Assembly: GCF_009650135.1 (NCBI RefSeq)
Contig: NZ_CP045871.1
Span: 806,001-870,000 of the forward strand
DNA: 64,000 nt
Source: Litorivicinus lipolyticus
GTDB lineage: Bacteria > Pseudomonadota > Gammaproteobacteria > Pseudomonadales > Litorivicinaceae
Direction of reading: 5' to 3'
The first letter of the stretch is position 1. Every line of letters starts with the position of its first letter. Below, in pieces: positions 39,257 to 48,199 of the stretch. The notes below the pieces were generated by a model. It searched no databases. It saw nothing but the letters and a program-made list of their open reading frames with translations, and was not told the origin of the DNA. The position numbers and the translations under genes were made by a program.

Positions 39257-39978
39257 GCGACGCACGCATCGCATTGGTTACCGGCGCAAGCCGTGGCATT
39301 GGTAAAGCCATTGCTGAAAAATTGATGGCCGACGGCTACACCGTTTGCGGCACCGCAACCACTGAATCGGGCGCGGCTGCGATCGACGGCTGGATTAACG
39401 GTTTGGGCTTGGCCATGAACGTGACCGACGGGGCCAGCGTTGAAGCAGCGTTGGCGCGCATCACCAGCGAACTGGGTCCGGTCGCGGTGTTGGTCAACAA
39501 CGCCGGCATTACCCGTGACACCTTAATGTTGCGCATGAAAGACGACGATTGGTCTGACGTTATCCAGACCAACCTGACGTCGGTATTTTCGTTGAGCAAG
39601 GCTGTGCTCAAGGGTATGACCAAGGCGCGCTGGGGGCGGATCGTAAACATTTCGTCCGTGGTCGGGTCGATGGGCAATGCCGGTCAGGCCAACTATGCGG
39701 CGGCCAAGGCGGGCATCGAAGGTTTCAGCCGGGCGATGGCGCGCGAGGTCGGTTCACGCAATATTACGGTGAATTCCGTGGCGCCTGGATTCATCGCCAC
39801 GGACATGACCGACGCCCTAGGCGACGAACAAAAGAACACATTGGCGTCACAGATTCCCCTTGGGCGTCTGGGTCAGCCGCAGGATATCGCCAACGCGGTT
39901 GCATATTTGGTCGGAGAATCAGGGGCTTACGTCACTGGCACGACCTTGCATGTCAACGGCGGGATGTTGATGAACTAA
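39253..39978 (+). CDS. fabG: 3-oxoacyl-ACP reductase
   Basis: NADPH-dependent reduction of 3-oxoacyl-ACP. Rossmann motif TGASRGIGKAI, NNAGITRD, and the catalytic triad in INISSVVGSMGNAG and NYAAAKAG are intact. 241 residues. It overlaps fabD by 4 nt. Confidence 0.96.
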   Translation: MSDARIALVTGASRGIGKAIAEKLMADGYTVCGTATTESGAAAIDGWINGLGLAMNVTDGASVEAALARITSELGPVAVLVNNAGITRDTLMLRMKDDDWSDVIQTNLTSVFSLSKAVLKGMTKARWGRIVNISSVVGSMGNAGQANYAAAKAGIEGFSRAMAREVGSRNITVNSVAPGFIATDMTDALGDEQKNTLASQIPLGRLGQPQDIANAVAYLVGESGAYVTGTTLHVNGGMLMN

Positions 39979-39981
39979 GTT

Positions 39982-40010
39982 TTGAAATTAACTTAAAACC
40001 GGTAGATAAT
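39982..40010 (+). promoter_or_regulatory. Sigma-70 promoter for acpP
   Basis: TTGAAA at 39982-39987 and GATAAT at 40005-40010 are spaced by exactly 17 bases, just after the fabG stop and about 70 bases before the acpP start. It allows acpP to be made in the excess over fabG that an abundant carrier protein needs. Confidence 0.8.
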
Positions 40011-40080
40011 GCGCCCCACCGAAAGGGACGGCGACTGGGCTTCGGTCCAACGTTAAAAATATTTAGGAGATAATATTCCA

Positions 40081-40314
40081 ATGAGCACTATTGAAGAACG
40101 CGTCAAGAAAATCGTTTGTGAACAGCTTGGCGTCAAAGATGAAGAAGTCAACATCGAGTCATCTTTTGTGCAGGACCTGGGTGCAGACTCGCTGGACACG
40201 GTTGAGCTGGTAATGGCTTTGGAAGAGGAATTCGAAACTGAAATCCCTGACGAAAAAGCAGAAACCATCACTACAGTTCAGCAAGCGGTCGACTACATCA
40301 ACGCCAACAGCTAA
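40081..40314 (+). CDS. acpP: Acyl carrier protein
   Basis: Carries acyl intermediates on 4'-phosphopantetheine at Ser37 ([12 protein letters not shown]). 77 residues, strongly acidic, near-identical pattern to E. coli AcpP. It has its own promoter and its own terminator, so it can be a separate abundant transcript. Confidence 0.98.
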   Translation: MSTIEERVKKIVCEQLGVKDEEVNIESSFVQDLGADSLDTVELVMALEEEFETEIPDEKAETITTVQQAVDYINANS

Positions 40315-40336
40315 ATTAGCCGTTACTGAATTCCGA

Positions 40337-40368
40337 GACCGCCTATGAGTCGTCATGGGCGGTCTTTT
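40337..40368 (+). terminator. Rho-independent terminator after acpP
   Basis: GACCGCCTATGA and TCATGGGCGGTC form a 12-bp stem with one G-U pair and the tetraloop GTCG, followed by TTTTA. It lies 23 bases after the acpP stop and just before fabF. Confidence 0.88.
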
Positions 40369-40387
40369 ACGTTGTAAGGATTTGAAA

Positions 40388-41620
40388 ATGTCAAAACGCA
40401 GAGTGGTCGTGACTGGGATGGGCATGTTGAGCCCATTGGCTTCAAGTGTTGAGGGTACATGGGCCCGCATCCTAAAAGGTGAGAGCGGCATAGCCCCGAT
40501 CCAAGGCTTCGATGCTACCAACTACACCACGCGTTTTGCCGGTGAAGTCACTGACTTCTCTTTAGAGCCCTATTTGACCAGCAAAGACGCCCGTAAAATG
40601 GATTTGTTTATCCAGTACGGGATGGTCGCCGGTCACCAAGCGGTTGAAAACGCTGGCCTGGACTTGGAAACCCTCGACTTGACCCGTGCCGGCGTCGCGA
40701 TTGGCTCCGGTATCGGCGGCTTGGGCATGATTGAAAAGAACCACATAGAGTTGTTGGAGAAGGGCGTGCGCCGCGTGTCACCGTTCTTTGTGCCCGGCTC
40801 GATTATCAACATGATCAGCGGCAACCTGGCGATCCGCTTGGGCTTTCAAGGCCCGAACATTGCGATCACCACGGCCTGTACCACGGGCACTCACAATATC
40901 GGCTATGCCGCGCGCACCATCGCCTATGGCGACGCAGACGTGATGGTCGCCGGTGGCGCCGAGCAAGCCTGTACGCCACTGGGGATCAGCGGTTTTAACG
41001 CCTGCAAAGCGCTGTCGACGCGCAACGACGACCCGCAAGGGGCTTCGCGTCCGTGGGATACCGGGCGTGATGGCTTTGTGCTGGGCGACGGTGCCGGCGC
41101 CATGGTGTTGGAAGAATACGAACACGCTAAAGCACGTGGTGCCAACATCCTGGCCGAATTGGTCGGCTTTGGTATGAGTGACGATGCGTATCACATGACC
41201 TTGCCGCCTGAAACCGGCGCCGGGGCTGAAGCTGCGATGCAGGGCGCTCTGCGTGATGCTGGAATCGCGGGTAATCAGGTCGATTACGTTAACGCCCACG
41301 GCACCTCGACGCCCGGCGGCGACGTTGCCGAAGCGCGTGGCATTACTCGCATGTTGAACGGCAAAGACGCTGCGGTCAGCTCGACCAAATCCATGATTGG
41401 TCACCTGCTCGGTGCTGCCGGTGCGGTCGAGGCCATCTTCAGTGTGTTGGCCATTCGCGATCAGGTCGCGCCGCCGACGATCAACCTGACCGATCCGGAT
41501 CCGGAAGTGACCCTGAATTTGGTTCCGCTGACGCCTCAGCAGCATCACATCGAGTATGCCCTCAGCAACAGCTTTGGTTTTGGCGGGACTAACGGGTCGC
41601 TGCTGTTTAAACGCATTTAA
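40388..41620 (+). CDS. fabF: 3-oxoacyl-ACP synthase II
   Basis: Condensing enzyme for chain elongation. The active-site Cys lies in [14 protein letters not shown], and the two His in [12 protein letters not shown] and [14 protein letters not shown]. 410 residues from ATG 40388, which is preceded by AAGGA. In relatives pabC separates fabF from mltG; here the mltG ATG overlaps the fabF stop (TAATG). Confidence 0.96.
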   Translation: MSKRRVVVTGMGMLSPLASSVEGTWARILKGESGIAPIQGFDATNYTTRFAGEVTDFSLEPYLTSKDARKMDLFIQYGMVAGHQAVENAGLDLETLDLTRAGVAIGSGIGGLGMIEKNHIELLEKGVRRVSPFFVPGSIINMISGNLAIRLGFQGPNIAITTACTTGTHNIGYAARTIAYGDADVMVAGGAEQACTPLGISGFNACKALSTRNDDPQGASRPWDTGRDGFVLGDGAGAMVLEEYEHAKARGANILAELVGFGMSDDAYHMTLPPETGAGAEAAMQGALRDAGIAGNQVDYVNAHGTSTPGGDVAEARGITRMLNGKDAAVSSTKSMIGHLLGAAGAVEAIFSVLAIRDQVAPPTINLTDPDPEVTLNLVPLTPQQHHIEYALSNSFGFGGTNGSLLFKRI

Positions 41621-42621
41621 TGCGCGGCAAAATCGTCGTCGTTTGGGCGATTCTGATGGTGTTGTCGCTGTCGAGTTGGTTCTATAACCAAATCGAGGGC
41701 GCCAAGGCGTGGCTTGACCAGCCGCTGACAACCGAGGTTGAACGTATCGCGGTGGCGCGCGGTACCAGCCTGAATGCGTTGCTGGACCAGTGGCAAGGCG
41801 ACGGCTGGGTCGCCCCGGTCCCGGACTTGCGTCTGTTGCGCCGTTTGGCCCCCGAGTTGGTTGCGATTCGCGCCGGCACCTATGATTTGAACAGCGCTGA
41901 TACGCCGCGCACGGTGTTGGCACGGTTGGTCGCAGGCGAAACCGTGGTCGAGTTTTTTACCCTGGTGCCTGGGCAACATATTTGGCAGCTGCAGTCGCAA
42001 CTTAAAAATGATCCTCGTTTAGTCCAGACCTTGCCGGACGATCTGGCGGAGTGGGATCAGTCGTTTGCTTTTGACGGCTGGCCGGAGGGCCAGTTCTTGC
42101 CGGATACTTATGGCTTTGGCCCGGGTGACTCGGACGTTGACGTGTTATCCCGCGCCCACGAAGCGATGTCGGCGGTACTCGAAACCCAATGGCTCAGCCG
42201 AGCCAAGGATTTGCCGCTGACCTCGGCGGCACAGGCCTTGGTGTTGGCCAGCATCATCGAAAAAGAGTCCGGCATTCAAGACGAGTGGCGCCAGATCGCC
42301 GGCGTATTTACCCTGCGCTTGAAAAAGGGCATGCGACTGCAGACCGACCCGACGGTGATCTACGGTTTACTGCCGGATTTTGACGGCGACATAAGGCGCC
42401 GCGATTTGCGCACGCCCACGCGCTGGAATACCTACACGATTGATGGTTTGCCGCCGACTCCGATTGCGATGCCATCCCAGGACGCCCTGCGCGCGGCGGT
42501 GGACCCGCTCGAGACCGGGCATCTATTTTTTGTCGCCGACGGCAGCGGTGGCCACCGCTTCTCGAAAACACTGGCCGAGCACAATGCCAACGTCGATCGT
42601 TATATCCGGAATCGGCAATGA
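41620..42621 (+). CDS. mltG: Endolytic peptidoglycan transglycosylase MltG
   Basis: Terminates growing glycan strands by lytic cleavage. One N-terminal transmembrane segment (about residues 6-22) and a YceG domain with the catalytic Glu in LASIIEKESG and the QTDPTVIYGL and WNTYTIDGLPPTPIAMP motifs. 333 residues. It overlaps fabF by 1 nt and tmk by 4 nt. Confidence 0.95.
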   Translation: MRGKIVVVWAILMVLSLSSWFYNQIEGAKAWLDQPLTTEVERIAVARGTSLNALLDQWQGDGWVAPVPDLRLLRRLAPELVAIRAGTYDLNSADTPRTVLARLVAGETVVEFFTLVPGQHIWQLQSQLKNDPRLVQTLPDDLAEWDQSFAFDGWPEGQFLPDTYGFGPGDSDVDVLSRAHEAMSAVLETQWLSRAKDLPLTSAAQALVLASIIEKESGIQDEWRQIAGVFTLRLKKGMRLQTDPTVIYGLLPDFDGDIRRRDLRTPTRWNTYTIDGLPPTPIAMPSQDALRAAVDPLETGHLFFVADGSGGHRFSKTLAEHNANVDRYIRNRQ

Positions 42622-43238
42622 GCCAGTTTTTCGTCCTTGAAGGGGTTGAAGGCGCCGGCAAAGGCACCGTGTTGAGCGGTCTGATCCAGCGCTTTTCGGC
42701 TCGTGGCACCGACCTGGTGGTATCGCGCGAGCCGGGCGGCACGCCGATGGCCGAGGAAATTCGTGACGTTTTGCTGGCCAAACGTAACGAAGTGGTGGCC
42801 CCGGATACCGAATTGCTGCTGATGTTTGCGTCCCGTGCCCAGCACCTGAGCGAACGTATTAAGCCGGCGCTGGCCGCAGGTCAAACGGTACTGTTGGATC
42901 GCTTCACCGATGCCTCGTACGCCTATCAGGGCGTCGGCCGCGGATTGGGCGCGGACAAGGTCGAGCAACTTGAACGCTGGGTCCAGGGCGACTTGCGGCC
43001 GGACTGTGTGTTGATTTTAGATTTGGACCCGCAGGTGGGATTAGCGCGTATTCAAGCCAATGCCCGCGCCACCGATCGGCTGGACGGCGAGACCTTGGAG
43101 TTCTATCAACGCGTGCGACAAGGTTATCAAGCGCGCGCCGCCAGTGCACCGGATTGCTATCGGGTGATCAACGCCGACGACAGCCCTGAACGGGTGTTGG
43201 ACGCGGCCTGGACAGCGCTGGGGGAGTTCATCGAATGA
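42618..43238 (+). CDS. tmk: Thymidylate kinase
   Basis: Phosphorylates dTMP to dTDP. The P-loop is EGVEGAGKGT, with Gly rather than Thr/Ser directly after the Lys, as in adenylate kinases; the DRFTDASYAYQG and LDLDPQVGLARI motifs are standard. 206 residues. Four-base overlaps with mltG and holB. Confidence 0.95.
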   Translation: MSQFFVLEGVEGAGKGTVLSGLIQRFSARGTDLVVSREPGGTPMAEEIRDVLLAKRNEVVAPDTELLLMFASRAQHLSERIKPALAAGQTVLLDRFTDASYAYQGVGRGLGADKVEQLERWVQGDLRPDCVLILDLDPQVGLARIQANARATDRLDGETLEFYQRVRQGYQARAASAPDCYRVINADDSPERVLDAAWTALGEFIE

Positions 43239-44140
43239 GTTATCCCTGGCACCAGCCCCAGCTGGATCAGTTGGCCCAGGATACACGGGTCCAATCCGTG
43301 CTAGTGACCTCGGCCCCCGGTCAAGGTGTGGCAGGCTTCGCCGAGGCATTGACCCGGGTCTGGATGTGCGAGTCGGGCACGGAGTGCGGCCAGTGCCGTG
43401 GCTGCCGATTTTTGGCCCAGGACGCCCACCCGGACGTGTTCACGCGGATCCCGGAAGGCGCATCGCACACCCACCAAATCGACGCGATTCGAGCGCTGGT
43501 TCAGGCCTCGGCGTCGACCACCCATCAAGGCGGTGGCCGTGTGATTCGGATATTCGAAGCCGAGCGCATGAATATTTCGTCGGCCAATGCCTTGCTCAAG
43601 TTGCTTGAGGAACCGCCCGCAGGTACGCGCTTCATTTTGACTACCGAACGCCCGGGCCGATTGCCGCCGACCGTGTTAAGTCGGGTTCGCAAAGTGGTGT
43701 TGCCCAGCCTGGGCGATGTGGCGGGGTGGTTGGCGAGCACCTTTCCCAACCAAGACACCAGCGCCGCGCGCGGTGTCAGCGCAGCACCGGATACGCTGCG
43801 CCAACTGATGGCCGATCCCGAGGCGCTGTCCCAGCGCGATGAGTGGCGCCAAGGCCTGATTGCCGCCCATGCCGGCCAGCGCAAGGCGGGCGCCTTGATT
43901 GCGGCTGCGCAACGGCTGAATACCTTGGTTTGGTTTGATGACTGGTATGTGTTGGCGCTGGAAAGTATTAAGGCGGAGGTAGTGCGTGGCCAGACTCCGT
44001 ATTTGGCTGCGCTGTGCACCTTTGTTGAGCGGCTAGAGCGCGAGCGCAAGCCCGCGCTGCAACAGGTCACGGTCGACACCGGTTTGGTGGTTCAGGCGCT
44101 GGGTGATTTATGGGTTCGAGCCGGCCGGTTGTCGACCTAG
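43235..44140 (+). CDS. holB: DNA polymerase III subunit delta'
   Basis: Clamp-loader subunit. A zinc-binding cysteine group (ECGQCRGCRF) is present, as is the sensor/SRC region in LLKLLEEPPAGTRFILTTER and the LSRVRK motif. The P-loop equivalent (TSAPGQGVAGF) is degenerate, as expected for delta', which does not bind ATP in gammaproteobacteria. 301 residues; overlaps tmk by 4 nt. Confidence 0.93.
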   Translation: MSYPWHQPQLDQLAQDTRVQSVLVTSAPGQGVAGFAEALTRVWMCESGTECGQCRGCRFLAQDAHPDVFTRIPEGASHTHQIDAIRALVQASASTTHQGGGRVIRIFEAERMNISSANALLKLLEEPPAGTRFILTTERPGRLPPTVLSRVRKVVLPSLGDVAGWLASTFPNQDTSAARGVSAAPDTLRQLMADPEALSQRDEWRQGLIAAHAGQRKAGALIAAAQRLNTLVWFDDWYVLALESIKAEVVRGQTPYLAALCTFVERLERERKPALQQVTVDTGLVVQALGDLWVRAGRLST

Positions 44141-44182
44141 ACGCCAGTGGCTATAGTCGCCGCAGATATTTAAAGGATCGCC

Positions 44183-44503
44183 ATGCTCTCTCTATCCATT
44201 CGTGACAAACAGGTCCTCTACGCCACCTACATGCCGTTCATAAACGGCGGCGGGTTGTTTATACCGACCGCCAAGCCCTTTCAGATGGGCCAGGAAGTGG
44301 TCATTTTGTTGGCATTGATGAACGAGCCCGAGAAATTCCCCGTGACCGGTAAGGTGATCTGGATCACCCCCGCCGGCGCCCAAGGCCAGAAGGCGGCCGG
44401 CATTGGTGTTCAGTTTGTTGAAGATGAGGGTGGGTTGCGCGATCGCATTGAAACCAACCTGGCTGGAATGCTGCAAAGCGACACCCCAACGCACACCCTA
44501 TGA
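44183..44503 (+). CDS. pilZ: Type IV pilus assembly protein PilZ
   Basis: 106-residue protein very similar to Pseudomonas PilZ, needed for type IV pilus formation. Characteristic segments are VLYATYMPFINGGGLFIPT, EPEKFPVTGKVIWITP and GIGVQF. The RxxxR c-di-GMP motif is absent, as in true PilZ, so it should not bind c-di-GMP. Its stop overlaps the tatD start (ATGA). Confidence 0.94.
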   Translation: MLSLSIRDKQVLYATYMPFINGGGLFIPTAKPFQMGQEVVILLALMNEPEKFPVTGKVIWITPAGAQGQKAAGIGVQFVEDEGGLRDRIETNLAGMLQSDTPTHTL

Positions 44504-45273
44504 TCGATAGCCATTGCCACTTGGATCGCCTGGAATTGGGCGAGCGCTCGTTAGCGTCGGCGCTGGATGAGGCGCGCGCGGTCGGCGTCGACCATTTTTT
44601 GTGTATTGGCGTTAGCCTCGACAGTGCCGGCGGGCCGTTGGCGGTCGCCGAGGCGCATGGCGACGTTAGCGCGTCAGTTGGTGTGCACCCGCTCTACCAC
44701 AGTGACCGTGTGCCGAGTGTGGCTGAGTTGGTCGCATTGGCCGATCACCCGCAGGTCGTTGCGCTCGGTGAAACCGGGCTCGATTATTTTAAGAACGATA
44801 ACGATCCAGGCGTTCAGCAACAGGCCTTTATCCACCACTTGCAGGCAGCCTCGCAGTTGGGGTTGCCGACGATTGTGCACACCCGGGCTGCGGTCGATGA
44901 CACCCTGGCGATCATGCGTGAATACGCCGATCCCCAGCATGTCGGTGTGCTGCATTGTTTCACCGAGTCGTGGGACATGGCCGAGGCCGCGCTGGACTTG
45001 GGCTGGTATATCTCGATTTCGGGCATTGTCACCTTTGGCAATGCCGACGCGTTGCGCGAGGTTGCCCGTCGAGTGCCGGCCGAGCGCTTGCTGATCGAAA
45101 CCGACAGCCCGTGGTTGGCGCCGAAACCTCACCGCGGCCTTAAAAACGAGCCCAAGTACCTGCCCTGGGTGCTTGAATGCGTGGCGGCACAACGCGGCGT
45201 TCGCCCCGGCGCGTTGGATGAGCAGACCAGTGAAAACTTCTACCGTCTGTTCACGCGTGCAGCCGTGCGCTGA
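44500..45273 (+). CDS. tatD: TatD-family deoxyribonuclease/hydrolase
   Basis: Metal-dependent TIM-barrel hydrolase with 3'-5' exonuclease activity in relatives. Metal ligands appear in DSHCHLD, the GETGLDYF Glu, PTIVHTRA, GVLHCFT and LLIETDSPWLAP. 257 residues. Directly linked to pilZ, as in Pseudomonas. Confidence 0.93.
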   Translation: MIDSHCHLDRLELGERSLASALDEARAVGVDHFLCIGVSLDSAGGPLAVAEAHGDVSASVGVHPLYHSDRVPSVAELVALADHPQVVALGETGLDYFKNDNDPGVQQQAFIHHLQAASQLGLPTIVHTRAAVDDTLAIMREYADPQHVGVLHCFTESWDMAEAALDLGWYISISGIVTFGNADALREVARRVPAERLLIETDSPWLAPKPHRGLKNEPKYLPWVLECVAAQRGVRPGALDEQTSENFYRLFTRAAVR

Positions 45274-45324
45274 CCCGTCGCTGTAGTATTCTGACGACTT
45301 GCCATCCACGAGGTTCGACCGCGC

Positions 45325-46293
45325 ATGCTCAAACGCCTAAATAAATACATCAGTGAAGCCGGCTTGTGCTCGCGCCGCGAAGCCGACCGTTTCGTTGAAC
45401 AAGGCAATGTCTATATCAACGGCAAGCGTGCTGGGGTTGGGGATCAAGTGGGTCCCGGTGACGTCGTTCGCGTCAATGGCCAGGAAATCGAAGCCCCCGA
45501 ATCCGACGATTTTGTGTTTATTGCGTTGAACAAACCGGTCGGTATCGAGAGCACCACGGAATCGACCCAGCGCGACAACATTGTCGACTTTGTTAATCAT
45601 GGGGTGCGCATTTTTCCGATCGGCCGGTTGGACAAAGACTCCCAGGGGCTGATCTTTCTGACCAATAACGGCGACCTGGTCAACAAAGTACTGCGGGCCG
45701 GTAACCAGCACGAAAAAGAGTACCTGGTGACGGTCAACAAGCCGGTCAACGACGCCTTTGTCGAGGGCCTGGCCGGGGGGGTGCCGATTTTAGGCACCAT
45801 GACCAAAAAGTGTCCGGTCGAAAAAGTCGCCAGCCACACGGTCAAGATGACCCTGGTTCAGGGCCTGAATCGTCAAATTCGCCGGATGTGCGAATACTTT
45901 GGCTACGAAGTGGTCAAGCTGGAGCGTTCGCGCATCATGCACGTGGACTTGAAAGGGTTGCCGGTCGGCGAGTGGCGTGATCTGACGCCCAAGGAAATGG
46001 CGCAACTGATGAAGTCGGTCGAGGACTCGACGTCCGAAGCCAAGCCGGGCCGGAAAAAAACCGGCGCTGGACGCTCGTCAAATCGCACGGCGGTGGCGCG
46101 CTCTAAAAAGCCCGCGGCAACTGATTCATCGCGCAGCCAAAAAGGTGGCCGTGCCAAGGGCACTGGCGCTGACTCGCCGCGATCCAGCAAAGCGGGCCGT
46201 GACCGAAATGCGCCAGCCAGTCGCGGCCGTGGACCCAGCACCAACAAACGCGGTGCCACGCCCACCAGCCGTGCGCCTAAAAAGCGCCGCTAG
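45325..46293 (+). CDS. rluF: 23S rRNA pseudouridine synthase F
   Basis: S4 domain ([19 protein letters not shown]) followed by an RsuA-type synthase domain with the catalytic Asp in [38 protein letters not shown] and [20 protein letters not shown] match RluF (23S U2604) rather than RluB. 322 residues, including a basic, Ser/Lys/Arg-rich disordered tail from about residue 235 that likely contacts RNA; E. coli RluF has a similar but shorter tail. Confidence 0.92.
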   Translation: MLKRLNKYISEAGLCSRREADRFVEQGNVYINGKRAGVGDQVGPGDVVRVNGQEIEAPESDDFVFIALNKPVGIESTTESTQRDNIVDFVNHGVRIFPIGRLDKDSQGLIFLTNNGDLVNKVLRAGNQHEKEYLVTVNKPVNDAFVEGLAGGVPILGTMTKKCPVEKVASHTVKMTLVQGLNRQIRRMCEYFGYEVVKLERSRIMHVDLKGLPVGEWRDLTPKEMAQLMKSVEDSTSEAKPGRKKTGAGRSSNRTAVARSKKPAATDSSRSQKGGRAKGTGADSPRSSKAGRDRNAPASRGRGPSTNKRGATPTSRAPKKRR

Positions 46294-46294
46294 G

Positions 46295-46576
46295 TTAGCT
46301 GCGGTACAGCGTCTTGATCAGGTGATAGCCGAACTGGGTTTTGACCGGTCCGTGGACTTTCAACAACTCCTCGTTAAACACGACCTGGTCAAAGGGCTTG
46401 ACCATGTCGCCTTGGCGGAATTCGCCGAGGTCACCGCCGCGTTTGCCGGACGGGCAGGTCGAGTGGCGCTTGGCTAACTCGCCAAAGTCCTTGCCGCTGT
46501 TAATTTGATCAAGCAGTGACTGTGCTTCGTTTTCAGTTTTCACCAGAATGTGAACTGCGGATGCGGTAGCGATAAT
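46295..46576 (-). CDS. ppiC: Parvulin peptidyl-prolyl isomerase, apparent ATT start
   Basis: A free-standing cytosolic parvulin near-identical in pattern to E. coli Ppi[40 protein letters not shown]. No ATG, GTG or TTG lies at the expected N-terminus. A perfect AGGAGG (46587-46582) is 5 nt before ATT (46576) and 8 nt before ATC (46573). The ATT start gives 93 residues, the same length and alignment as E. coli PpiC. The only normal in-frame start, GTG at 46618, lacks a ribosome site and would bury the AGGAGG in the coding region. Confidence 0.85.
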   Translation of the reverse strand: MIATASAVHILVKTENEAQSLLDQINSGKDFGELAKRHSTCPSGKRGGDLGEFRQGDMVKPFDQVVFNEELLKVHGPVKTQFGYHLIKTLYRS

Positions 46577-46627
46577 GTGGTCCTCCTGTTTAAGGCCCCC
46601 AGTATAACCAAAGCGCACCCGGCTTGA

Positions 46628-47461
46628 TTAGGCTTTGTCGTCGTGATCGTGATCTTGGATGTAGTAATCCTGTTCCGGCTCGTCCAATTGCAGGTGCCCG
46701 CGCCAGGGCATCAACTTGTACGCACCTCGGACCGGCCCGTGGTCGACGTGCGCGGTTTTGATGACGTCAAAGTAGGGCGATTTATCGAAGGTCGCGGGGT
46801 ACACGAACATGGGGTTGCGCTGGAACAAGCGGTATTGGCCGTCGCTGTCATCTTTGATCAGTGGCAGCACTGGGAAATCGACGGCTGCGTAGGCCTCGGC
46901 CAAAAGCGTCGAACAGACCGTGGTAGGGCTGTTGGGCTGGTAACGAAATAGGCTGGACCCCCATCGCCGGGGCAATACTTTCCACGGCAGTAGGTAACGC
47001 ATCAGGTCAACGATTTGGCGCAGGTTGTACTCTTTGCCCAAGCGGTCGACGCAAAAGGCGATCACGGTTTGAACGTCTTGGTAGCGGATGTTTTTCGGCC
47101 GCAGGATGCGCAGGTGGTAGTCCGAGTAGTGATCCAGCGTTTGCACCACGGTGCCGCGGCCCATTTCACTTTCCAGAATCAACATATCCTCGGGTGATGC
47201 ATTGCAAAAGCTTTGCACGCGGTGACGGATGTGGCGGTCCTCGACGTCGTGCACGCGCCCCAGATACAGCATCACGTGTGACCACGACGACAAGGTCAGG
47301 CGCTGGATAATACGAGCAACGCGGGTTTGGCCCTCGACCAAGACTAGATCGCCGGGGCGTAACTCGTAACGTATGGCATGTAAATTCGAGCCGGTGTATA
47401 GCGGGTCATAGCGGCGTGCTAGCAGCCAGTGGCTAATCAGGGTCGACAGCGTCTTGAGCAA
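46628..47461 (-). CDS. YiiX-like permuted papain-fold cysteine hydrolase
   Basis: 277-residue protein of the YiiX/YebB-like NlpC/P60 superfamily. The LRPGDLVLVEG strand, the catalytic His in SSWSHVMLYLG and the catalytic Cys in TTVCSTLLAEAY are in the permuted order typical of the group. It may act on peptide or lipid amides; the substrate is unknown. The start is TTG 47461, 6 nt after AGGAG. The acidic/His tail (QDHDHDD) is unusual. Confidence 0.8.
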   Translation of the reverse strand: MLKTLSTLISHWLLARRYDPLYTGSNLHAIRYELRPGDLVLVEGQTRVARIIQRLTLSSWSHVMLYLGRVHDVEDRHIRHRVQSFCNASPEDMLILESEMGRGTVVQTLDHYSDYHLRILRPKNIRYQDVQTVIAFCVDRLGKEYNLRQIVDLMRYLLPWKVLPRRWGSSLFRYQPNSPTTVCSTLLAEAYAAVDFPVLPLIKDDSDGQYRLFQRNPMFVYPATFDKSPYFDVIKTAHVDHGPVRGAYKLMPWRGHLQLDEPEQDYYIQDHDHDDKA

Positions 47462-47584
47462 GCGAATCTCCTTGGTTGGGTCGAGTTTGCCACGACTATA
47501 AATCCTGACATTGGCCCTCGGTCAATTGCTGATTGCGCGAGGGGCATCTGGTATCGTACGGGCGACAATAAGAGGGGATGCTCG

Positions 47585-48199
47585 GTGGACCGAACCGATC
47601 GCAAAAAACGCGAATTTATGCGCCGTGAACTTGAAATACTCAACACCACCGAAGCGTTGCTGTCCGGTGTCGACGCCGAGTCGGTAACGGTCGAGCGCAT
47701 TGCTCAGGATGTCGGTATCGGCAAGGGCACGATTTACAAACACTTCAAAACCAAACATGAAATTGTTGCGCGCCTGATCGAAATCTCGCTGGACGCGCGC
47801 ATGGCGGTGCTGTCGCCGACCGATCGCACACCGATGGATCGGCTTAACGACTACATTGCGTTGCGCTTGGGCCAACCCCACCAGTTTCAGTTGATCGAGC
47901 GCTGGAGCGAGGGTTTGGTCCGTCACCGTCAGGCTGAATCTTTGGAGCTGATCCAACGCATGCTGGATCGCGAGCGCCTGAAGCTGGCCCAGCTGCTGGA
48001 CCAAGCCGGTTGTACCGGACAATCGCGTTCGGCGCACAGCATGGCGGGTTGGCTGCTGGCCAGCGTTCAGGGAATTTTGGCGGTCGGCCCGGAGCGCTTG
48101 CATCCGGAGCGTCCCGACGCCATGAATACCGTTATCACACAGGTCCTGGTGGACCTCTCTCAAGCGGCGCGTGCGCCCCGTAAGGTTACCGTACTATGA
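47585..48199 (+). CDS. TetR-family transcriptional regulator
   Basis: An N-terminal helix-turn-helix (VTVERIAQDVGIGKGTIYKHFKTKHEIVARL, too long to quote as a motif beyond GIGKGTIYKHF) and a C-terminal ligand domain. 204 residues from GTG 47585, preceded by GAGGGG. It overlaps moaA by 4 nt and may regulate the run of genes that follows; the ligand is unknown. Confidence 0.87.
   Translation: MDRTDRKKREFMRRELEILNTTEALLSGVDAESVTVERIAQDVGIGKGTIYKHFKTKHEIVARLIEISLDARMAVLSPTDRTPMDRLNDYIALRLGQPHQFQLIERWSEGLVRHRQAESLELIQRMLDRERLKLAQLLDQAGCTGQSRSAHSMAGWLLASVQGILAVGPERLHPERPDAMNTVITQVLVDLSQAARAPRKVTVL

Noticed and set aside
40778..41923. 381-codon minus-strand frame opposite fabF/mltG
   Set aside because: It spans two conserved genes in antisense and has no recognised motif or start signal.
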